Positions 1 to 8,857 are shown, counted from the first letter of the stretch. The stretch is 64,000 bases of DNA from Agromyces sp. Leaf222 (GCF_001421565.1 NZ_LMKQ01000001.1:929651-993650), one strand, 5' to 3'. A program made the numbers and translations. Notes: a model not told the origin generated them from the sequence alone.

Positions 1-1
1 G

Positions 2-634
2 GCGCGCGGCCGCCGCCGCCGAGCCCGCATCGCGCAGATGGTGTTCCAAGACCCGTACCAGTCGCTGGATCCGCGCCAGACCGTGCGCGGTTGCCTCACC
101 GAGGCCGTCGCCCTGCACCGGCCGAAGGCAGGCCGCGTCGAGCTGACGGCCCGGGTCGACGAGTTGCTCGCGAACGTCGCACTCGATGCGGCGCTCGCCG
201 ACCGGCATCCGCGCGCCCTCTCGGGTGGACAGCGGCAGCGCGTCACCATCGCGAGGTCGCTCGCCGCCGAGCCCGAGATCCTGGTGCTCGACGAGGCGGT
301 CTCGGCGCTCGACGTCACCACCCAGGTCGAGGTGCTGACGCTGCTCGACGGCATCCGCCGCTCGACCGGGGTCGCGCTGCTCATGATCTCGCACGACCTG
401 AACACCGTGCGACGCTTGTGCGACGAGGTCGTCGTCATGCGGTCGGGCCTCATCGTCGAGCAGGGTCCGATCGCCGACGTGCTCTACCGCCCCACGGCCG
501 AGTACACGAGGATGCTGCTCGATTCGATCCCCCGCGAGGGATGGGTGCCGCGACGCCGGCGCCCCGCCCGAACCGGTGCCCTGCCCAGTGTCGCCACATC
601 GACGACCGCCATCCCCCGAGGAGGAACCCCGTGA
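2..634 (+). CDS. Peptide-type ABC transporter ATP-binding subunit (5' truncated by window edge)
   Basis: The visible part is the C-terminal two thirds of an ABC ATPase that would power import of oligopeptides or nickel at the inner face of the membrane. It shows the Q-loop (VFQDP), the signature ALSGGQRQR, Walker B (ILVLDEAVSALDV, with Ala where Pro is usual) and the switch histidine (MISHDL). The tail around YTRMLLDSIP is typical of the DppF/OppF type. The frame is open to the window edge, so the start and Walker A lie outside. The stop overlaps the GTG of the amidase, so the two are co-translated. The substrate is not known; amide-containing peptides would fit the neighbour. Confidence 0.85.
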   Translation, partial: ARGRRRRARIAQMVFQDPYQSLDPRQTVRGCLTEAVALHRPKAGRVELTARVDELLANVALDAALADRHPRALSGGQRQRVTIARSLAAEPEILVLDEAVSALDVTTQVEVLTLLDGIRRSTGVALLMISHDLNTVRRLCDEVVVMRSGLIVEQGPIADVLYRPTAEYTRMLLDSIPREGWVPRRRRPARTGALPSVATSTTAIPRGGTP

Positions 635-2097
635 CCGAATCCCAGCTCCGGCAGCCCGCGTCCGCGCCCGCGTCCGCGCCTGACCCCGGGCAGCCCGAGC
701 CCTGGAGGCTGGGTGCCCGCGAGCTCGCCCGGCGGGTGCGTTCTGGCGAGCTGACGGCCGTCGCCGTGATCGAGGCGCACCTCGCGCGCATCGACGCCGT
801 GAACCCCGCGGTCGGCGCGGCCACGGTCGTCTTCGCCGACCGTGCGCGCGAGCTCGCCGCAGCGATCGACGCGCGCATCGCCGCGGGCGAGGAGGTCGGC
901 CCGCTCGCCGGCGTGCCGATCAGCGTCAAGGAGAACATCGACCTCACCTGGTCGGCGTCCACGCAGGGCTGGACCTTCCTCGCCGGTGCGGTGCCGCCCG
1001 AGAACGCGACCTTCGTCGACCGCCTGCTCGCGGCCGGGGCGATCCCGATCGCGCGCGGCAACATGCCCGACTTCGGGCTGCGCTGGGACACCGTCAACGA
1101 CCTCTTCGGCCGCACGAACAACCCGTGGGACCCCGAGCGGGTGCCGGGCGGATCGAGCGGCGGCGACGCGGTCGCGGTCGCGACGGGCATGGCCGCGATC
1201 GGTCTCGGCAACGACTACGGCGGATCGCTGCGGCTGCCCGCGTATGCCGCGGGCGTCTGCGCACTGCGGCCATCGGCCGGCCGCGTGCCCGCGCCGTCGC
1301 TCGTCGTCGAGCCGCTGCCGCTCTCGCTGCAGATGTTCGCCGTGAACGGCCCGATCGCCAGGCACGTCGACGACCTCGACCTCGCGTTCTCGCTCATGCA
1401 CGGCGCCGACGGGCGCGACCCCCTCGTCGTGACCGTGCCGCACCCGTCGACCTACGAAGGGGTGCGCCGCGTCGCCGTCGTGCGCGATCCGCTCGGCTGG
1501 GGCGTGGAGCCGCAGGTCGCCGAGGCGATCGAGCGTGCGGCGTCGGCGCTCGCCGCAGCGGGCTGGGAGGTCGTCGACGCCGAGCCGCCCATGCTCGAGG
1601 ACGCGGCCGTGATGTGGCGCCAGCTGTCCGTCACCGAGATGGTGGGCGCGTTCCGACCCGGCGGCCTGCCGGCGCCGCTCAGCGACGGCGCGACGCGGTA
1701 CTTCCTCGACAACGCCTCCGAGACGCACGTGCTCGAGTCGGGCGACGAGTACGGCGGAGCCTGGGCGCAGCGCGTCGTCGTCGCGGCCGCGTGGGCGAGG
1801 TTCCAGTCCGAGCACCCGATCGTGCTCGGGCCGGTGTCGACGAGGCGGATGCCGCGCATCGGCGTCGATCTCTCAGGCCCCGCCGCGACGACCGAACTCT
1901 GGCGCGACCACCGCCTGCTCGTGGCCGTGAACTTCCTCGGCCTGCCCTCGGTCGCCGTGCCCACCGGACTCGACGACGAGGGCCTGCCGACGGGCGTGCA
2001 GCTCATCGGCCCGGCGAACGGCGACCACATCGCCTTGGCCGCGGCGCGCGACGTCGAGGCCGCGCTCGGCACGCTCACGCCCGTCGACCCGCGCTGA
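631..2097 (+). CDS. Amidase signature family hydrolase
   Basis: This 488-residue protein hydrolyses an amide bond using the Ser-cisSer-Lys triad of the amidase signature family. The triad is visible as K100 (in SVKEN), S175 (in GGSSGGD) and S199 (in YGGSLR), with the expected spacings of 75 and 24 residues. The GTG start at 631 was chosen because GAGGAGG precedes it and it overlaps the stop of the upstream ABC ATPase by four bases. There is no signal peptide, so it should be cytosolic and act on an imported substrate. The length is normal for the family. The actual substrate cannot be read from sequence. Confidence 0.88.
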   Translation: MTESQLRQPASAPASAPDPGQPEPWRLGARELARRVRSGELTAVAVIEAHLARIDAVNPAVGAATVVFADRARELAAAIDARIAAGEEVGPLAGVPISVKENIDLTWSASTQGWTFLAGAVPPENATFVDRLLAAGAIPIARGNMPDFGLRWDTVNDLFGRTNNPWDPERVPGGSSGGDAVAVATGMAAIGLGNDYGGSLRLPAYAAGVCALRPSAGRVPAPSLVVEPLPLSLQMFAVNGPIARHVDDLDLAFSLMHGADGRDPLVVTVPHPSTYEGVRRVAVVRDPLGWGVEPQVAEAIERAASALAAAGWEVVDAEPPMLEDAAVMWRQLSVTEMVGAFRPGGLPAPLSDGATRYFLDNASETHVLESGDEYGGAWAQRVVVAAAWARFQSEHPIVLGPVSTRRMPRIGVDLSGPAATTELWRDHRLLVAVNFLGLPSVAVPTGLDDEGLPTGVQLIGPANGDHIALAAARDVEAALGTLTPVDPR

Positions 2098-2279
2098 CGC
2101 CGCCTCACCCGAGCGGCCCGGCCCCGTCGGCACCCCCCGGCACCCGTCGGGGACGCGTGTGGTCGTGTGCGGGGCGCCGAGGCGACCACGCGCGTCCCCG
2201 CTGCGGCGGGCGCACGCGGGCCTGGGCGCGCGACGGCCCGATGCACGAGGTCGCGGCGTACGGCGGGCGGGCGGCGGGC

Positions 2280-2300
2280 GACGGGCGCTGCGCGCCCGTC
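2280..2300. terminator. Hairpin between convergent genes
   Basis: Nine-base arms (GACGGGCGC and GCGCCCGTC) around a three-base loop lie just after the end of the lacI-type gene and after the amidase gene. It could stop transcription from both sides. There is no T-run. The rest of the roughly 200-base gap (2098-2298) is very GC-rich, and I see no gene in it. Confidence 0.5.
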
Positions 2301-3363
2301 AGCGGCGCGGCGGCGCGGTGCTGTGGCGCACGACGAGCTCGACGTCGACGAGCGAGTTGGCGCGGCGCTCGCCCGCCTCGACCTCGTGCAGCAGCGCCTC
2401 GACCGAGCGTCGGCCGACCTCGCCGAAGTACTGGTGCACGGTCGTCAGCGGCGGCCAGAAGCTGCTCGACTCGGCCATGTCGTCGAAGCCCACGACGCTG
2501 ACGTCGCCCGGCACGGCGCGCCCGGTCTCGTGCATGGCGCGCAGCACGCCGAGCGCCATCTGGTCGTTCGCGGCGAAGACGGCGGTCACGGCGGGGTTCG
2601 CGGCCAGCTCGAGGCCGAGCTCGTAGCCGGCCTCGGTCGACCAGTCGCCCTCGAGCACCGGGGGAGCGGATGCCCCGTGCTCGGCGAGGGTCGCGGCCCA
2701 GGCGTCGCGGCGGCGGGTGGCCGAGTAGGAGCGGTCGGGCCCGGCGACGTGCCAGACGGTGTCGTGTCCGAGGTCGAGCAGGTGCTGCACGGCGAGGCGG
2801 GCGCCGTGCGCCTGGTCGGTGTCGACGCCCGGGAAGCGTTCGTCGCCCGAGGCGTCGATGATCACGGCGGGCAGGCCGTCGGGCAGCTCGACATCGGACT
2901 CGTCGAAGAGATGCGCCTCGACCACGAGGATCACGCCGTCGACCGCGGCATCCGCGAGGCGGTCGAAGGCGACCGAGATCTCGCCCTTGGTCGGGTGCGG
3001 CACGGGAATGAGCGTGAGCGAGTAGCCGGCGGCGCTCGCAGCGATGGTGATGGCGTCGAGGGTGCGCATGTTGCCGAAGCTCGAGAGGGTGAACATGATC
3101 ACGCCGATGCTGCGGAACCGGCCGGTTCGCAGGGCGCGTGCAGCGCTGTTCGGGCGATAGCCGAGCTTGGACATGGCGGCCAGCACACGGTCGCGTGTGA
3201 TGGCGTCGACGTTGTCGCGTCCGTTCGACACCCGCGACACGGTCTGGCCCGAGACGTTGGCCTCGCGCGCGACATCGGCCATGGACGGCGCTCGGCGGCG
3301 TCCGTTGCCGGAGCCGCTGCCGAAGCCGCCGCCGGCGGCGCCCGTCGGGTCGGTCGTCGTCAT
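2299..3363 (-). CDS. LacI-family transcriptional regulator of the sugar locus
   Basis: This 354-residue regulator has a helix-turn-helix near residues 28-50 (MADVAREANVSGQTVSRV) followed by the LacI hinge and a periplasmic-binding-protein-like sugar domain. A Gly/Ser-rich extension of about 25 residues precedes the HTH. It is divergent from a sugar ABC operon that ends in a beta-galactosidase, and two palindromes of LacI-operator type lie between the two promoters. It is therefore most likely the local repressor, released by a galactoside, and probably autoregulated. The inducer is an inference. Confidence 0.9.
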   Translation of the reverse strand: MTTTDPTGAAGGGFGSGSGNGRRRAPSMADVAREANVSGQTVSRVSNGRDNVDAITRDRVLAAMSKLGYRPNSAARALRTGRFRSIGVIMFTLSSFGNMRTLDAITIAASAAGYSLTLIPVPHPTKGEISVAFDRLADAAVDGVILVVEAHLFDESDVELPDGLPAVIIDASGDERFPGVDTDQAHGARLAVQHLLDLGHDTVWHVAGPDRSYSATRRRDAWAATLAEHGASAPPVLEGDWSTEAGYELGLELAANPAVTAVFAANDQMALGVLRAMHETGRAVPGDVSVVGFDDMAESSSFWPPLTTVHQYFGEVGRRSVEALLHEVEAGERRANSLVDVELVVRHSTAPPRR

Positions 3364-3400
3364 CTCCGGCTCCCTTCAGCGCGCCCTCGTGAAGAGTGGC

Positions 3401-3420
3401 GCATGTTCACGTCAACATGC
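3401..3420. promoter_or_regulatory. LacI-type operator, copy 1
   Basis: GCATGTTCACGTCAACATGC is palindromic apart from one pair. It shares the core of the second copy, 35 bp away centre to centre, and lies in the divergent promoter region. Confidence 0.65.
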
Positions 3421-3434
3421 TACGGTGTCCTCGC

Positions 3435-3456
3435 GAGATGTTGACGTCAACATCTC
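3435..3456. promoter_or_regulatory. LacI-type operator, copy 2
   Basis: This is a perfect 22-base palindrome with the core ATGTTGACGTCAACAT and a central CG, as in LacI-family operators. It ends 19 bases before the first permease gene. Together with copy 1 it could allow cooperative binding or looping by the divergent regulator. Confidence 0.72.
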
Positions 3457-3474
3457 CTCGATTGGAAAGATCCG

Positions 3475-4440
3475 ATGACAACGACGTCCCCAGAACTGGT
3501 TCCACACCCCGGCCCGGCCGCGACATCCGCCCCCCGCCGACGCGATGCAGGTCGCCGTGGCACGCGCGGCCGCACCCGCAGCGAATGGAAGGGCCTCGCC
3601 TTCGTGGCGCCGTTCCTCGTCGTGTTCCTGCTCGTCTTCATCGCGCCGGTCGCGTACTCCATCTACCTCAGCCTCTACCGCGAGCAGCTCGTCGGCGGCA
3701 ACGCGTTCGTCGGCTTCGAGAACTACGCCGCGCTCTTCGTCGACCCGCAATTCTGGGAGGGCCTGGGCCGGGTCACGCTGTTCCTGCTCGTGCAGGTGCC
3801 CGTGATGCTCGGCCTGGCCCTGGTGGCCGCCCTCGCCATCGACAGCGCCCGACTGCACGCGACGGGCTTCTTCCGCATCGCGATCTTCCTGCCCTACGCG
3901 GTTCCGGCGGTCGTGGCCGTGCTCATGTGGGGCTTCATCTACGGCGACAACTTCGGCCTCGCCGCGAACATCAACGACTGGCTCGGCTCGACGATCGTCA
4001 CGCCGTTCGCCCGGGAGTGGATCCTCGTCTCGATCGGCAACATCGTGACCTGGGAGTTCGTCGGCTACAACATGCTGATCTTCTACTCGGCGCTCAAGGT
4101 CATCCCGACCGACCTCTACGAGGCCGCCGAGCTCGACGGCGCCGGTCCGATGCGCGTCGTGACGGGCATCAAGCTGCCGGCCCTGCGCGGCGCGATCGTG
4201 ATCGCGACGATCTTCTCGATCATCGGCAGCTTCCAGTTGTTCAACGAGCCGAACATCCTGCGCACGCTCGCCCCGAACATCATCACCACGTACTTCACGC
4301 CGAACATGTACGCCTACAACCTCTCGTTCGCCGGTCAGCAGTACAACGCGTCGGCGACCGTCGCGATCGTCATGGGCGTGTTCACCGCCGTGATCGCCTA
4401 CGTCGTGCAGCTGCGCGGCTCGCGGAAGGAAGAGCGATGA
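3475..4440 (+). CDS. Sugar ABC transporter permease (MalF/LacF-like)
   Basis: This 321-residue integral membrane protein forms one half of the permease pore of a CUT1-type carbohydrate importer. An Arg-rich cytosolic N-terminus is followed by about six hydrophobic segments, the first near residues 40-65. The EAA-type coupling loop (YEAAELDGAGPMR) that docks on the ATPase is near residues 218-235. It is the first gene after the operators and overlaps the second permease by four bases. No ATPase gene is nearby, so a shared MsiK-like ATPase elsewhere is likely. Confidence 0.92.
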   Translation: MTTTSPELVPHPGPAATSAPRRRDAGRRGTRGRTRSEWKGLAFVAPFLVVFLLVFIAPVAYSIYLSLYREQLVGGNAFVGFENYAALFVDPQFWEGLGRVTLFLLVQVPVMLGLALVAALAIDSARLHATGFFRIAIFLPYAVPAVVAVLMWGFIYGDNFGLAANINDWLGSTIVTPFAREWILVSIGNIVTWEFVGYNMLIFYSALKVIPTDLYEAAELDGAGPMRVVTGIKLPALRGAIVIATIFSIIGSFQLFNEPNILRTLAPNIITTYFTPNMYAYNLSFAGQQYNASATVAIVMGVFTAVIAYVVQLRGSRKEER

Positions 4441-5384
4441 GCACGATGACCGAGGTCATGACCACGACGGATGCCGCGGGCGGCCGCAGCGGCTCCGGCA
4501 CCCGTCGGGGTGCGTACCGCCCGAAGTACTCCTCGCCGCTGCGCCCCCGCAAGTCGGTCGCGTTCACGCTGCTCATGGGCATCTTCGTGATCTACAGCCT
4601 CGTGCCGCTCGTCTGGCTCGTGATCAACGCGACGAAGACCCAGGCGGGCCTGTTCTCGAGCTTCGGGCTCTGGTTCGACGACGACTTCGTGCTGTTCCAG
4701 AACATCTGGGAGACCCTGACCTACAAGGACGGCATCTTCCTGCGCTGGTTCGGCAACACGCTGCTCTACGTCGTGGTCGGCGCGGGCGGTGCGACGCTGC
4801 TCGCGACGCTCGCCGGCTACGGCCTGGCGAAGTTCCGGTTCACGGGGCGCAAGGCGGTCTTCGCCGTGGTGCTCGGCGCGATCGCGGTGCCCGGAACGGC
4901 GCTCGCGGTGCCGACGTTCCTGATGTTCAGCCAGCTCGGCCTCACGAACACGCCGTGGGCGATCATCATCCCGTCGCTGATCAGTCCGTTCGGCCTGTAC
5001 CTGATCTGGGTCTACGCGGTCGACTCGGTGCCGACCGAGCTGCTCGAGGCGGCGCGCATGGACGGCGCGGGCGAGTTCCGCACGTTCTTCACGATCTCGA
5101 TCCGCCTGCTGGCGCCCGGCATCGTCACCGTGCTGCTGTTCACGGTCGTCGCGACGTGGAACAACTACTTCCTGCCGCTGATCATGCTGAGCGACCCGAC
5201 GTGGTACCCGCTCACGGTCGGCCTCAACCAGTGGAGCGCGCAGGCCACGGGCGTCAGCGCGCAGCCCATCTACAACCTGGTGATCACGGGGTCCCTCCTC
5301 ACGATCGTCCCCATCGTCGTCGCGTTCCTCGGCCTGCAGCGGTTCTGGCAGTCGGGGCTCAGCGCCGGATCCGTCAAGCAGTGA
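4437..5384 (+). CDS. Sugar ABC transporter permease (MalG/LacG-like)
   Basis: This 315-residue second permease subunit is translated from an ATG overlapping the stop of the first (ATGA). It has six predicted membrane segments and the conserved EAA loop (LEAARMDGAGEFRTFF). The N-terminus is a charged cytosolic stretch containing one copy of the GGATGCCGCGG word in its coding DNA. With the preceding gene it forms the heterodimeric pore. The downstream binding-protein gene completes the importer, although in most such operons the binding protein comes first. Confidence 0.92.
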   Translation: MSTMTEVMTTTDAAGGRSGSGTRRGAYRPKYSSPLRPRKSVAFTLLMGIFVIYSLVPLVWLVINATKTQAGLFSSFGLWFDDDFVLFQNIWETLTYKDGIFLRWFGNTLLYVVVGAGGATLLATLAGYGLAKFRFTGRKAVFAVVLGAIAVPGTALAVPTFLMFSQLGLTNTPWAIIIPSLISPFGLYLIWVYAVDSVPTELLEAARMDGAGEFRTFFTISIRLLAPGIVTVLLFTVVATWNNYFLPLIMLSDPTWYPLTVGLNQWSAQATGVSAQPIYNLVITGSLLTIVPIVVAFLGLQRFWQSGLSAGSVKQ

Positions 5385-5465
5385 CCGAGCGGCACTGCGA
5401 GGCGTACCTGCACCACGCGCACCATCCGCTCACCGGAGCGTCCTGCCCCGGAACCACATGGCACA

Positions 5466-5510
5466 CAACGAACACCACGACAACGAACACCACGACAACG
5501 AACACAACGA
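5466..5510 (+). repeat. Three tandem 15-bp repeats in the leader of the binding-protein gene
   Basis: CAACGAACACCACGA occurs twice exactly and a third time with one change, ending 16 bases before the chosen start at 5527. The repeats are in frame with the gene from an upstream ATG at 5458, and would encode a His/Asn/Glu-rich extension if that start were used. Confidence 0.8.
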
Positions 5511-5526
5511 AGTGAAGGGAATCACC

Positions 5527-6870
5527 ATGAGCATCGCTCGCTCCGCCGCCAGGCGGACCCTCTCGGTCGTCGCAGCCGCGGCCCTCATCGGTACGCTCGC
5601 TGCCTGCTCGGCCGGCTCCGGCGGCGGGTCCGACGCCGGCGGCTCGGCCTCCGACCTCGACGCCGCGCTCGAGAAGGGCGGCAAGCTCACCTACTGGAGC
5701 TGGACCCCCAGCGCCGAGGCGCAGGTCGCCGCGTTCGAGGACGCCTACCCGAACGTCGACGTCGAGCTCGTCAACGCGGGCACGAACACCGAGGAGTACA
5801 CGAAGCTGCAGAACGCGATCAAGGCCGGCTCGGGCGCTCCCGACGTCGTGCAGATCGAGTACTACGCCATTCCGCAGTTCGCGCTCTCCGACTCGCTCGT
5901 CGACCTCAGCTCGTACGGGCTCGGCGACCTCGAGGACCAGTACAGCGCCTCCACCTGGGGCGCCGTGAACGTCGACGGCAAGCTCGTCGGCCTGCCGCAG
6001 GACTCGGGCCCCATGGCCATGTTCTACAACGCGAGCGTGTTCGACGAGTACGGCATCGAGGTGCCGACCACGTGGGACGAGTACGTGCAGGCCGCGAAGG
6101 ACCTGAACGCCGCCGACCCGACGAAGTTCATCACCGCCGACACCGGCGACGCGGGCTTCACGACGAGCATGATCTGGCAGGCCGGCGGCCGCCCGTTCGG
6201 CATCGACGGCACGAACATCACCGTCGACCTCGCCGACGAGGGCACCCAGAAGTGGACCGGCGTCTGGAACGAGCTCGTCGAGGGCAAGCTGCTCTCGACC
6301 ACGCCCGGCTGGACCGACGAGTGGTACCAGGGCCTCGGCGACGGTTCGATCGCGACCCTCGTGACGGGCGCGTGGATGCCCGGCGTGCTCGAATCGAGCG
6401 TTCCGGATGCCGCTGGCGACTGGCGCGTGGCCCCGATCCCGACGTACGACGGCACGCCCACGACGGCCGAGAACGGCGGCGGCGGCCAGTCGGTCACCAC
6501 GCAGTCCGAGAACCCGGCGCTGGCCGCCGCGTTCCTGCGCTGGCTGAACTCCGACCCGGCGTCGATCGAGGTCTTCCTCTCGAGCGGCGGCTTCCCGGCG
6601 ACGACGGCCGACCTCGACAACCCCGACTTCGTGAACCAGGAGTCCGAGTACTTCGGCGGCCAGAAGATCAACGAGGTGCTCACGCAGGCCTCGAAGGACG
6701 TCTCGACCGGCTGGTCGTACCTGCCCTACCAGGTGTACGCGAACAGCATCTTCGGCGACACCGTGGGCCAGTCCTACGCGAACAACGCCGACCTGAACGA
6801 CGGCCTCGCGAACTGGCAGGACCAGCTCGTCGACTACGGCAACGACCAGGGCTTCAGCGTCAACAAGTAA
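5527..6870 (+). CDS. Sugar ABC transporter substrate-binding lipoprotein
   Basis: This 447-residue extracytoplasmic solute-binding protein (family 1) captures the sugar for the two upstream permeases. It begins with a charged stretch and hydrophobic core ending in the lipobox LAAC, so it is expected to be lipid-anchored on the outer face of the membrane. The start at 5527 was chosen over an in-frame ATG at 5458 because GAAGGGA precedes it and it gives a normal signal peptide. A strong hairpin follows at once, so the transport operon probably ends here, with the galactosidase transcribed by read-through or its own promoter. Confidence 0.93.
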   Translation: MSIARSAARRTLSVVAAAALIGTLAACSAGSGGGSDAGGSASDLDAALEKGGKLTYWSWTPSAEAQVAAFEDAYPNVDVELVNAGTNTEEYTKLQNAIKAGSGAPDVVQIEYYAIPQFALSDSLVDLSSYGLGDLEDQYSASTWGAVNVDGKLVGLPQDSGPMAMFYNASVFDEYGIEVPTTWDEYVQAAKDLNAADPTKFITADTGDAGFTTSMIWQAGGRPFGIDGTNITVDLADEGTQKWTGVWNELVEGKLLSTTPGWTDEWYQGLGDGSIATLVTGAWMPGVLESSVPDAAGDWRVAPIPTYDGTPTTAENGGGGQSVTTQSENPALAAAFLRWLNSDPASIEVFLSSGGFPATTADLDNPDFVNQESEYFGGQKINEVLTQASKDVSTGWSYLPYQVYANSIFGDTVGQSYANNADLNDGLANWQDQLVDYGNDQGFSVNK

Positions 6871-6873
6871 CCC

Positions 6874-6919
6874 GATGAGGCGGGGCCGGCCGGCGGTCGT
6901 CGGCCGGCCCCGCCGCATC
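6874..6919 (+). terminator. Strong hairpin after the sugar-binding-protein gene
   Basis: Perfect 13-base arms (GCGGGGCCGGCCG and its complement) at 6880-6892 and 6901-6913 surround an 8-base loop. Outer GATG/CATC pairs extend the stem. There is no clear T-run, as is usual in high-GC genomes. Confidence 0.7.
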
Positions 6920-6975
6920 CCCACCCATCTCCACCGCCACCGGCCCCGCCGGTCAGATCCAGATCGGATGCGCCC

Positions 6976-8748
6976 GTGACCACCCAGAGCCGCTTCGCCA
7001 TCGGCGAGACCGACTTCGAGCTCGACGGACAGCCGTTCCGCGTGCTCTCGGGCGCCCTGCACTACTTCCGCGTGCACCCCGACCTGTGGGCCGACCGCAT
7101 CCGCAAGGCGCGGCTCATGGGCCTGAACACGATCGAGACCTACGTCGCGTGGAACCGGCACGCGCCGCACCGCGGCGAGTGGCGCACCGACGGCGAGCTC
7201 GACCTCGGCCGGTTCCTCGACCTCGTCGCGGCCGAGGGCATGCACGCGATCGTGCGCCCCGGCCCGTACATCTGCGCCGAGTGGGACAACGGCGGGCTTC
7301 CCGCGTGGCTGTTCCGCGACCGCGAAGTCGGCATGCGCCGCTCGGAGCCGCGCTACCTCGACGCCGTGAGCGAGTACCTCCGCAACGTGTACGAGATCGT
7401 CGTGCCACGCCAGGTCGACACGGGCGGCTCGGTGATCCTCGTGCAGATCGAGAACGAGTACGGCGCGTACGGCGACGACAAGGCCTACCTCGCGCACCTC
7501 GTCGACGTCACGCGCGAGGCGGGCGTCACGGTGCCGCTGACGACGATCGACCAGCCGACCCCGCAGATGCTCGCCGACGGCAGCCTGCCCGGACTGCACC
7601 TCACCGGCTCGTTCGGGTCGCGCACGCTCGAGCGCCTCGAGACCCTGCGCGAGTTCCAGCCGACCGGCCCGCTGGTCTGCATGGAGTTCTGGTGCGGCTG
7701 GTTCGACGATTGGGGCTCGCATCACCACACGACGGATGCCGCGGCATCCGCTCACGAGCTCGACCTGCTGCTCGCGGCAGGCGGCTCGGTGAACATCTAC
7801 ATGTTCCACGGCGGCACGAACTTCGGCCTCACGAACGGCGCCAATGACAAGGGCCGCTACGCGCCGATCACCACGAGCTACGACTACGACGCCCCGCTCG
7901 ACGAGGCCGGGCATCCGACCGAGAAGTTCTGGGCGTTCCGCGAGGTCATCTCGCGGTACGCGCCGGTGCCAGACGAGGTTCCGGATGCCGCGGCGCCGGC
8001 GCCCGTGCTCGAGGCGCCGCTCGCGGTCGGCCCCGCGCTGCTCGACGTGGCCGACGCGCTCGGCGACGAGGCCGTGCACGAGCGGGTTCCGACCTTCGAC
8101 GAGCTCGGCCACGACCGCGGCATCGCGCTCTTCACGACGACCCTGGCGGGCGTCTCCGGCGGGGGCGACCGCCCCGGGGCGCTCGTCGTCGGCGAGGAGG
8201 TGCGCGACCGCGCCTGGGTGCTGCTCGACGGCGTGCCCGTCGGCGTCATGTCGCGCGACGCGCACGAGCGCTCGATCGTGCTGCCCCGAACGCGCGGCGA
8301 GCTCGCGATCCTCGTCGAGGACCAGGGGCGCGTCGACTACGGCACGCGCCTCGGCGAGCACAAGGGCCTCATCGGCGGCATCGCGCTCGACGGCGTCGAG
8401 CTCACCGGGTGGCGGGTGCGTCCCATCGACCTCGACCGCGTGCCCGCGCTGGCCGCGGACTCCGGCCGCGCGGCCGTCGCCGGGCCGGCGCTCGCGCACG
8501 GCGTGCTCGACCTCGCCGCGCCCGCCGACCTGTTCCTCGACACGCTGCACTGGGGCAAGGGCCTCGTCTGGGTCAACGGGTTCCTGCTCGGGCGCTACTG
8601 GCGCCGGGGCCCGCAGCGCACGCTCATCGTGCCCGCGCCCGTGACGCGCGCCGGCGCGAACGAGGTCGTGGTGCTCGAGTTCGAGGGCTTCGCCGAGGCG
8701 GCGGTGCGCACGCTCGCCGCCCCCCACCTCGGTCACACCGAGATCTAG
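6976..8748 (+). CDS. Beta-galactosidase, glycoside hydrolase family 35
   Basis: This 590-residue GH35 enzyme removes non-reducing beta-galactosyl residues. The N-terminal barrel contains the family hallmarks: the acid/base glutamate E161 in IENEYG and the nucleophile E237 in MEFWCGWFDDWG. C-terminal beta domains follow, including HWGKGLVWVNGFLLGRYW. There is no signal peptide, so it acts inside the cell on what the upstream importer brings in. The GTG start at 6976 gives the normal family N-terminus. It is the last gene of the LacI-type locus, and its presence is why the imported sugar is thought to be a beta-galactoside. Confidence 0.92.
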   Translation: MTTQSRFAIGETDFELDGQPFRVLSGALHYFRVHPDLWADRIRKARLMGLNTIETYVAWNRHAPHRGEWRTDGELDLGRFLDLVAAEGMHAIVRPGPYICAEWDNGGLPAWLFRDREVGMRRSEPRYLDAVSEYLRNVYEIVVPRQVDTGGSVILVQIENEYGAYGDDKAYLAHLVDVTREAGVTVPLTTIDQPTPQMLADGSLPGLHLTGSFGSRTLERLETLREFQPTGPLVCMEFWCGWFDDWGSHHHTTDAAASAHELDLLLAAGGSVNIYMFHGGTNFGLTNGANDKGRYAPITTSYDYDAPLDEAGHPTEKFWAFREVISRYAPVPDEVPDAAAPAPVLEAPLAVGPALLDVADALGDEAVHERVPTFDELGHDRGIALFTTTLAGVSGGGDRPGALVVGEEVRDRAWVLLDGVPVGVMSRDAHERSIVLPRTRGELAILVEDQGRVDYGTRLGEHKGLIGGIALDGVELTGWRVRPIDLDRVPALAADSGRAAVAGPALAHGVLDLAAPADLFLDTLHWGKGLVWVNGFLLGRYWRRGPQRTLIVPAPVTRAGANEVVVLEFEGFAEAAVRTLAAPHLGHTEI

Positions 8749-8796
8749 TCCCGCCACCCCGACCTGCACGGCCCGGCCGCGTGCCCGCCGAGCACC

Positions 8797-8857
8797 TTTT
8801 CAGGACCACACCGGTCATAGGTGCAATATGCAGCCATGACCGATGTGGTCCTGAAAA
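8797..8857. repeat. Near-perfect 22-bp inverted repeat with 17-bp spacer
   Basis: Arms 8797-8818 and 8836-8857 begin with TTTTCAGGACCACA and match over 22 bases with one mismatch. The A-run lies on the wrong side for an ordinary terminator on either strand. It could be an operator, a processed RNA hairpin, or the leftover ends of a small mobile element. It sits between the galactosidase and the next gene and is poorer in GC than its surroundings. Confidence 0.75.

Noticed and set aside
450..1815. Long minus-strand frames opposite the ABC ATPase and amidase genes
   Set aside because: They are shadows created by high third-position GC; their products are Arg/Ala-rich and lack any domain.
5458..5526. 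ATG 5458 as the start of the sugar-binding protein
   Set aside because: It would put 23 polar residues before the signal peptide; the ATG at 5527 has a ribosome site. Kept as a finding because of the repeats.
5374..8769. A 1131-codon minus-strand frame opposite the sugar-binding and galactosidase genes
   Set aside because: The plus-strand genes have clear motifs and starts; the antisense product is a low-complexity Arg/Val/Gly/Glu string.
8797..8857. Rho-independent terminator
   Set aside because: The T-run is at the outer left and the A-run at the outer right, the wrong order for either strand.
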